Part shown: piece after piece, positions 58,526 through 64,000 of the stretch | Layout of the letters: every line of letters begins with the position of its first letter | How positions within the stretch are numbered: position 1 is the stretch's first letter | Source: Sebastes aleutianus | Taxonomy: Eukaryota > Chordata > Actinopteri > Perciformes > Sebastidae | DNA length: 64,000 bases | Assembly (NCBI GenBank): GCA_916700875.1 | Contig: CAKAKS010000062.1 | Coordinates: 3,001,373 to 3,065,372, forward strand | Direction: 5' to 3' | The notes under the pieces: model-generated | The model's input: only the letters and a program-made list of their open reading frames with translations | Told to the model about the DNA's origin: nothing | The model's database searches: none | Made by a program: the position numbers and the translations under genes

Positions 58526-59022
58526 TTAAAGGTCCCATATCGTGCTCATTTTCAGGTTCATACTCTTATTTTGTGTTTCTATTAGAACATGTTTACATGC
58601 TGTAATGTTAAAAAAACACTTTATTTTCCTCATACTGTCTGCCTGAACATACCCTTATTTACCCTCTGTCTGAAACGCTCCGTTTTAGTGCATTTCAACG
58701 GAATTGCGTTGCTAGGCAACCGTTTGGGTCCATGTTTACTTCTTGTCAGCTGATGTTATTTACATACACTGCAACAGGAAATAAACTGGGACACATTTAA
58801 AATGTTTACGTTTAAAACCGCGTAATGATATATTTGTGACATCATAAATGGACAGAAACCCTAACAGCTTGTTTCAAATGCAACAATTTCTGAATACCGG
58901 CTGTGTGAATTTCTCCGTATATTGAGCGTTTTTATAGTCTAACAGTATTTATATAGCACTTAAACCTGCTTTATAATATAAAAGACCTGAAAATCTCACT
59001 TTTTACAATATGGGACCTTTAA
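58526..59022 (-). mobile_element. TTAA-flanked MITE, copy 13
   Basis: Reverse orientation, TTAA at both ends. Intact X-box at 58708-58720. Confidence 0.92.
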
Positions 59023-59169
59023 TAGTCGACATTAGCAGAATTAGAACCAACCACAGCACGGTGACTGGAAGGCTCCGTATTCCTGTGAACGGTGCACTAA
59101 AGCCAAACTGAACTGCCTCATCTCTGTTCACCAGCTGTCTGGAAAAAGATGGTCAGAACCACACACATA

Positions 59170-59298
59170 CGTACACACACACACACACACACACACAGTC
59201 TCTCATGTGGGAAACAGCTGTTGAGGCCTTTAGGTGCTGATGTAATGACGCAAACTGTTGAGAATTACAGCTGAACTGTTATATGTGTGGCAACATGT

Positions 59299-59329
<31 letters not shown>

Positions 59330-59408
59330 CTTGATCATTCTGCTAGGTAGACTGATGACTTGTTTTACTGGTGTAAAACCCTGTGGCAGTGTGTATTATC
59401 TATTTATA

Positions 59409-59443
<35 letters not shown>

Positions 59444-59725
59444 ACTTGAAGAGGTTTAAAAAATAATCCACACTGACACATCATCATACTGAGATATTGT
59501 TATGCATTGCTCATAGGGTTCGTGACATTTGCAAGCAGGACTTTCCGTGTGTGTGTGTGAGTGGACCGTGGTGGTAAGACAGCAGCTCTGTTGTTTGGGG
59601 AAAATCTGAGTCAGACACACTGAGCAGAACAAAACAAAGGGAAGCCTCAGGGATGAGAAAACACAGATTGTGTAAATGTATATGTGCGTGTGTGTGTGAG
59701 TGTGTGTGTGTGAGTGTGTAATGTA
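59170..59725. repeat. Cluster of (CA)n/(GT)n microsatellites
   Basis: Separate runs at 59173-59197, 59303-59328, 59412-59440 and interrupted runs up to 59720. Confidence 0.9.
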
Positions 59726-59869
59726 AAAACAAGAGCGTCAGCTGAAGTGTTTTGGATGAGCAGGTATAAAATTACAAATGTGAAGATGTATGCGAGTCAG
59801 CTGTTGGTGTAGCAGAGGATGATCCACTGAGCTCCTTTCTAGTCCTCCAACCACTCAAAGCTCTTTACT

Positions 59870-60090
59870 CTACATGTCAGCATTCACACACACATTCACA
59901 CACTGATGGCAGAGGCTGCCATGCAAGGAGCCAGCCTGCCCATCAGGATCTAATCTAAATACTCATTCACACACCGATGGCTCATCCTTTGGGATTGTGT
60001 GACGTGTTTTGCTCAAGGACACTTCGGTATGTGGACCGGAGGAGCCGGGGATCGAACCGCCGACCTTTTGATTGGTGGGTTACAGTTTAC
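59870..60090 (+). repeat. Fish dispersed repeat ('ctcaaggacacttcgg' type)
   Basis: Contains 'cattcacacac', 'gctcaaggacacttcggtatgtggaccggaggagccggggatcgaacc', a block widely repeated in teleost genomes by my recollection. Not a tRNA gene: no cloverleaf was found. Confidence 0.55.
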
Positions 60091-60433
60091 ACCCTGAGTT
60101 TAGTCTCATTTCACCCACTTGCATTATTTCACTTATGCCTGGTTCACGACAACACGACATCGGCCCGATTACAGCCCGTAGGGTGTCGACTCGGATCGGG
60201 AACGATAAATGAGTGCCGTGTGCGACAATCGATCGTTTTATCTCGTGTAGCGTGTCATAGTACACGACAACTGCATACCCATACCTCACAGCCCGTCAAC
60301 CCTCCCTCTCACACTCTGGCTCTCTGTCCATGGCTGTTTCATCATATTCTGACAACACTCATCTTTCTCTGTGTTTCCAGTAAGAATATACATTTTTCAG
60401 TACCACTCATTTTAGCGTGCTCTTTGTACGACC

Positions 60434-60952
60434 TTAAAGGTCCCATATTGTAAAAGGTAAGATTTTCATATCTTTTATATTATAAAGCAGGTTTAAGTAA
60501 TATATAAATACAGTGAAAGTATTGAATATATTCAATATACAGAGAAACACACACAGCCCGTATTCAGAAATTGTGCGTTTGAAACAAGCCGTTAGGATTT
60601 CTGTCCATTTGTGATGTCACAAATATACAATATTTAGACCATTACACAGTTTTAAACGTAAACATTCTAAATGTGTCCCAGTCTATTCCTGGTTGTAGTG
60701 TATGTGAATGACATCAGCTGACAGGATGTAAACATGGACCCAAGCTGTTGCCAGGCAACGCAATTCCGTTGCCATTCCGTTGAAACGCACTAAAACGGAG
60801 CGTTTCAGGCAGAGGGTAAATACAGGTATATTCAGGCAGACAGTATGAGGAAAATAAAGTTTTTTTTTAACATTACAGCATGTGAACATGTTCTAGTAGA
60901 AACACAAAATACAAGTATGACCCTGAAAATGAGCATGATATGGGATCTTTAA
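60434..60952 (+). mobile_element. TTAA-flanked MITE, copy 14
   Basis: TTAA at both ends. Symmetric X-box GTTGCCAGGCAAC at 60747-60759. From 60953 to 61560 nothing is recognised. Confidence 0.92.
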
Positions 60953-61869
60953 ATGTCGGTGTTGTCTATTCTGATCAAACCTGGCTCTAATTTACCACAG
61001 AATTTCTTCTATAGATGTAATACACTGAGATACATTTTTAGTCCCTTGCATGGTTATGTATTTCCAGCCCAGTACCCTTGTAATTATTTATATTGAACAA
61101 CTCAGCAGTGCATCATTTATGTCCAATGTCAAACTTCAGAGCCAATGCATGAAGCGCATGAAGCAGTGTGTCCTTGATATAGTGAGGTGGAAAGTAAGGA
61201 GACTGGGGTGTTGGACGGGCAGGTGGAACTTCTGACTTTCATGTGGGAGATCACATCCCAGTACAGACATGCAATTAACATTTGCTCTTTTATTATAATT
61301 ATCAGAACCATTATCTTTCCCTAACTTTAAGCATACCGTAGTTGCCATGTGCAGATATTGTAGGCTATAAAGCAAGACTTTTAAAAAACATTTCACACAG
61401 AAACATTGTGTGAATGTGAAAACATTAGCACCACATTAGCATTTCCAGGTGTTTTTTTAGTAGAGACACCTAAACAACATAAAAACAACTAAATCTCTTC
61501 TTCTTCTTCACCTTCTTTTCAGTTGGCAAACAACAAAATGTGCATAACAGATATAATCTGGTAAGCCTGGTCTCCCTCACAGGGCGTCACATACAAAGAC
61601 GAAGTCCCACCCCCTTCTGGTAGACCACCATGGGACATTATTTCAGAAAAAATATACGGTAGTAAACGGCAAACTCTGGATTCAGCTATAAGTGCATTTT
61701 ACAACTTTTAGGACCTATTGATTCAAATAAGGGCTATTAGAGTGTTCATACTGGGAAGTCCTCTGAGTTACAGACGTCTCTTTACCAATGTGAGTCTATG
61801 GGAAAAAGTACTTTTGGGCCCCATGGCATCACGCGACGGTCACGGAAGTTGTAGTACCGCCGTTTGGCC

Positions 61870-62645
61870 TAGGGATGCTCATTTTGAAAAATGTTCTTAA
61901 CCGATAACCGACCCTCGTTAACCGATTATTAACTGTTAACCGACAGATTTGTGCCTCGCATGCAGCGGTGTACCAGCTGCAGGAGCACAACAGATATTGG
62001 TTGACGGGAGTCTCCAGTTCACCGTCCGGGAGCGTTAACTTAGCAGCTACGATGCTGCGTGTAGTGTCGCGGACATGCAGCCACTTTCCCAGTAAAAGTC
62101 TCCACCGCACATTTAGTTTAGTTTAGCAGGTTGTCAGCTGTGTGTCTGCCCGGCGTAACTTTAGCGAGTGACCAACAAACAGTGTGTGTATTTGTGCTAC
62201 GTTAGCAGCTCTAGCATTGCCGGAGGCTTCGTGCTCGCCGCCGCACACGTAGTCTGAGTAACTTTAGTGAGTTTCCAACAGACCGTGTGTGTGTGTTGGC
62301 GGTGAGTGTGAGGTTGTTGGTGGCGTTCTAGCTGTGATCGTAGGTGTAGCAGTGTGTGTACAGTTTATTTGTCGGTGAATAAATGCTACAAAACTACAAC
62401 TCCTCCACTCCACTCAAGCGAGCCAGAGAACGACTTCCTGTATCCTGCAACTCCGGCTCCGCCTCTTAAGGTGGGCTGTTAAGGTGGACCAGCTTTTCTC
62501 CTTAAAGAGACGAGCCGCTCCTCTGAGCCGCTCAGCTTTTGAGTTAATTATTAACATTTCTTTTAACCGCTTTAACCGATAGCGTTAATCGGTTAAAATG
62601 CTTAATGTCGGTTAACGGTTAAACGGTTAATTATGGACATCCCTA
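61870..62645. mobile_element. hAT MITE, complete, with 8-bp target duplication
   Basis: Termini TAGGGATG and CATCCCTA, sub-terminal TTAACCGATAACCG / CGGTTAACGG inverted words, flanked by perfect GTTTGGCC (61862-61869 and 62646-62653). 776 bp, no transposase. Inserted in a repeat related to 42700-42790. A truncated relative lies in the arl4d intron. Confidence 0.9.
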
Positions 62646-62856
62646 GTTTGGCCACTACGAAAATTGGCATCAACGACCGGCACTCTTCCTGGGGGCTTGG
62701 AATGAACGGGTATCCAGTTCTCTTAATACATCCACGGGTGAAATACTGTATGAGAGCCCGGGTTGTCATATCTGCTTTGCTCATTTGTGGCTGCTGTTGG
62801 AATGTCTTCACTCGTAAATAATGTGTTCTCTGTAAGCTTTAGTGACTACATGAATA

Positions 62857-62930
62857 CACACACACACACACACACACACACGCGCGCACACGCGCACACG
62901 CACACGCACACGCACACGCACACACACAGT
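62857..62930 (+). repeat. (CA)n/(CG) compound microsatellite
   Basis: Alternating purine-pyrimidine run including CGCGCGCACACGCG, a potential Z-DNA former. Confidence 0.9.
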
Positions 62931-63151
62931 CTCACTCTTTACCCATATGCTGCTCAGTTGACTAAATAAACAGTTCAGTGTTAGAAGCACAGGACTGTCT
63001 GTCCATTGAACAGACAGTCTTGTACAGACAGTGTACTACCAGCTGTGCACGTGTGTGTGCGCACTATTTACCTTTAACAAAGGCTGATGTAATAGATGTA
63101 CTCTGTACACAGCAGGTGACATAGTTGTGTGTTTGTGTAAATAAATGAGCT

Positions 63152-63155
<4 letters not shown>

Positions 63156-63197
<42 letters not shown>
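63156..63197 (+). repeat. (CA)n microsatellite
   Basis: About 21 uninterrupted CA units. Confidence 0.95.
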
Positions 63198-63198
<1 letters not shown>

Positions 63199-63679
63199 CT
63201 GAAGAAAATTCTCAAATTGTGATTCTGACGTGCTTTGTTCTGGTTGCATTTGTGCATTTTGGATGTGAGATTACACTAATCGTTGTTTTGAGCTTCATGT
63301 CAGTAAAGAAAACTGTCTGAACAGTTCTGAAAAAATGAACTCAGTATAGAGAAATGTGAGTTACCAAATGTAAGGAAGTGTAACAAGCTGAGCTGGGACC
63401 AAACCGCAGGACAAAGCATTTTATGTGACAGTGGGGGAGGACACAGTGGGGACCTCTAAGCTCATTATATTGTCTCCGTACTAAACCATAATCTACACAT
63501 CCAGCAATATGTCAGCCTATGGCTCTGGGTAATGCACACACACACACACTTATATACAGTAGATGCTCTCTTAAGCCCCTTCTGGCCTTTGTCTCTAGGT
63601 TACAATCACCCTTTTGTGGTGCGACGCTATGTGACACGAGTTGAAGTGAATATATAACAAATAAAATCCACAGGAATTA

Positions 63680-64000
63680 GTCAAGTCAAGTCAATTTTAT
63701 TTGTAAAGTCCAAAATCACAAATCACAAATTTGCCTCGGGGGGCTTTCCAACCTGTACAGGATACGACACCCTGTGTCCTTTACAGTGCGACCCTCTCAT
63801 CAGATAAGTAAAAACTTAACCAAAAAAACCTATAACAGAGAGAAATAATGTTAAAAAACCTCAGGAAGAGCAACAGAGGAGGGATCCCCCTTCCAGGATG
63901 GACAGATGTGCAATAGATGTCGTGTGTAAAGAGTAACAACATAATGAAAATACAACATAGACAATCCATATGACAAAAATGAATATGTATATATGTTTTG
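63680..64000 (+). repeat. Dispersed repeat ('tcaagtcaattttatttgta' family), copy 2
   Basis: Same family as 15595-15890, with an extra segment at 63755-63845. It runs off the window end. Confidence 0.8.

Overview
The window looks like nuclear DNA of a ray-finned fish, probably a percomorph teleost. The genes are split by GT-AG introns, the genes and intergenic DNA are full of microsatellites and DNA transposons, and the LINE, tRNA-SINE and hAT relics are of fish type. There are no operons, phages or CRISPR arrays. The organism call is inference; exon structures, repeats and motifs are read directly.

Three gene loci are recognised and a fourth is reconstructed. (1) timm29 (minus strand, 12762 to 9504, two coding exons) and (2) yipf2 (plus strand, 13645 to 19230, eight coding exons) stand head to head with 882 bp between their start codons. 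The same two genes are neighbours in the human genome. timm29 carries a one-base frameshift in this sequence. (3) A four-exon minus-strand gene (26993 to 21058, 135 aa) has matching phases at all three junctions; I do not recognise its product. (4) arl4d (plus strand) has a promoter/5' UTR exon near 36.1-36.3 kb, coding exons 38161-38604 and 40827-40991, and a poly(A) signal at 41832. Its coding sequence is interrupted by a 2.2-kb intron. Its putative promoter holds a perfect 34-bp palindrome centred on a CRE (TGACGTCA).

Most of the rest is transposon-derived. One family dominates: a 470-680 bp MITE bounded by TTAA (piggyBac-type target) with ends TTAAAGGTCCCATAT. It occurs 14 times, about 11% of the window, in both orientations and inside introns of all four genes or their UTRs. 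Seven copies carry an intact RFX X-box (GTTGCC-N-RGCAAC). Most also carry a palindromic CRE-like TGATGTCA. One copy supplies the first AATAAA downstream of the yipf2 stop codon. This dispersed, motif-carrying repeat is the most interesting signal here. Nested insertions with target-site duplications date several families relative to each other: a hAT MITE inside the TTAA MITE, a hAT MITE inside another repeat, and a tRNA-SINE inside a hAT fragment.

Region by region: 1-1.8 kb hAT relic with a BED-finger exon; 4.0-5.0 kb fold-back element; 7.3-8.8 kb SINE/LINE remnants; 9.5-19.2 kb timm29/yipf2; 19.7-20.7 kb MITE and SINE; 21.0-30.1 kb the uncharacterised gene; 30.4-34 kb dispersed repeats; 36.0-41.8 kb arl4d; 41.9-64 kb no convincing gene, only repeats and microsatellites.
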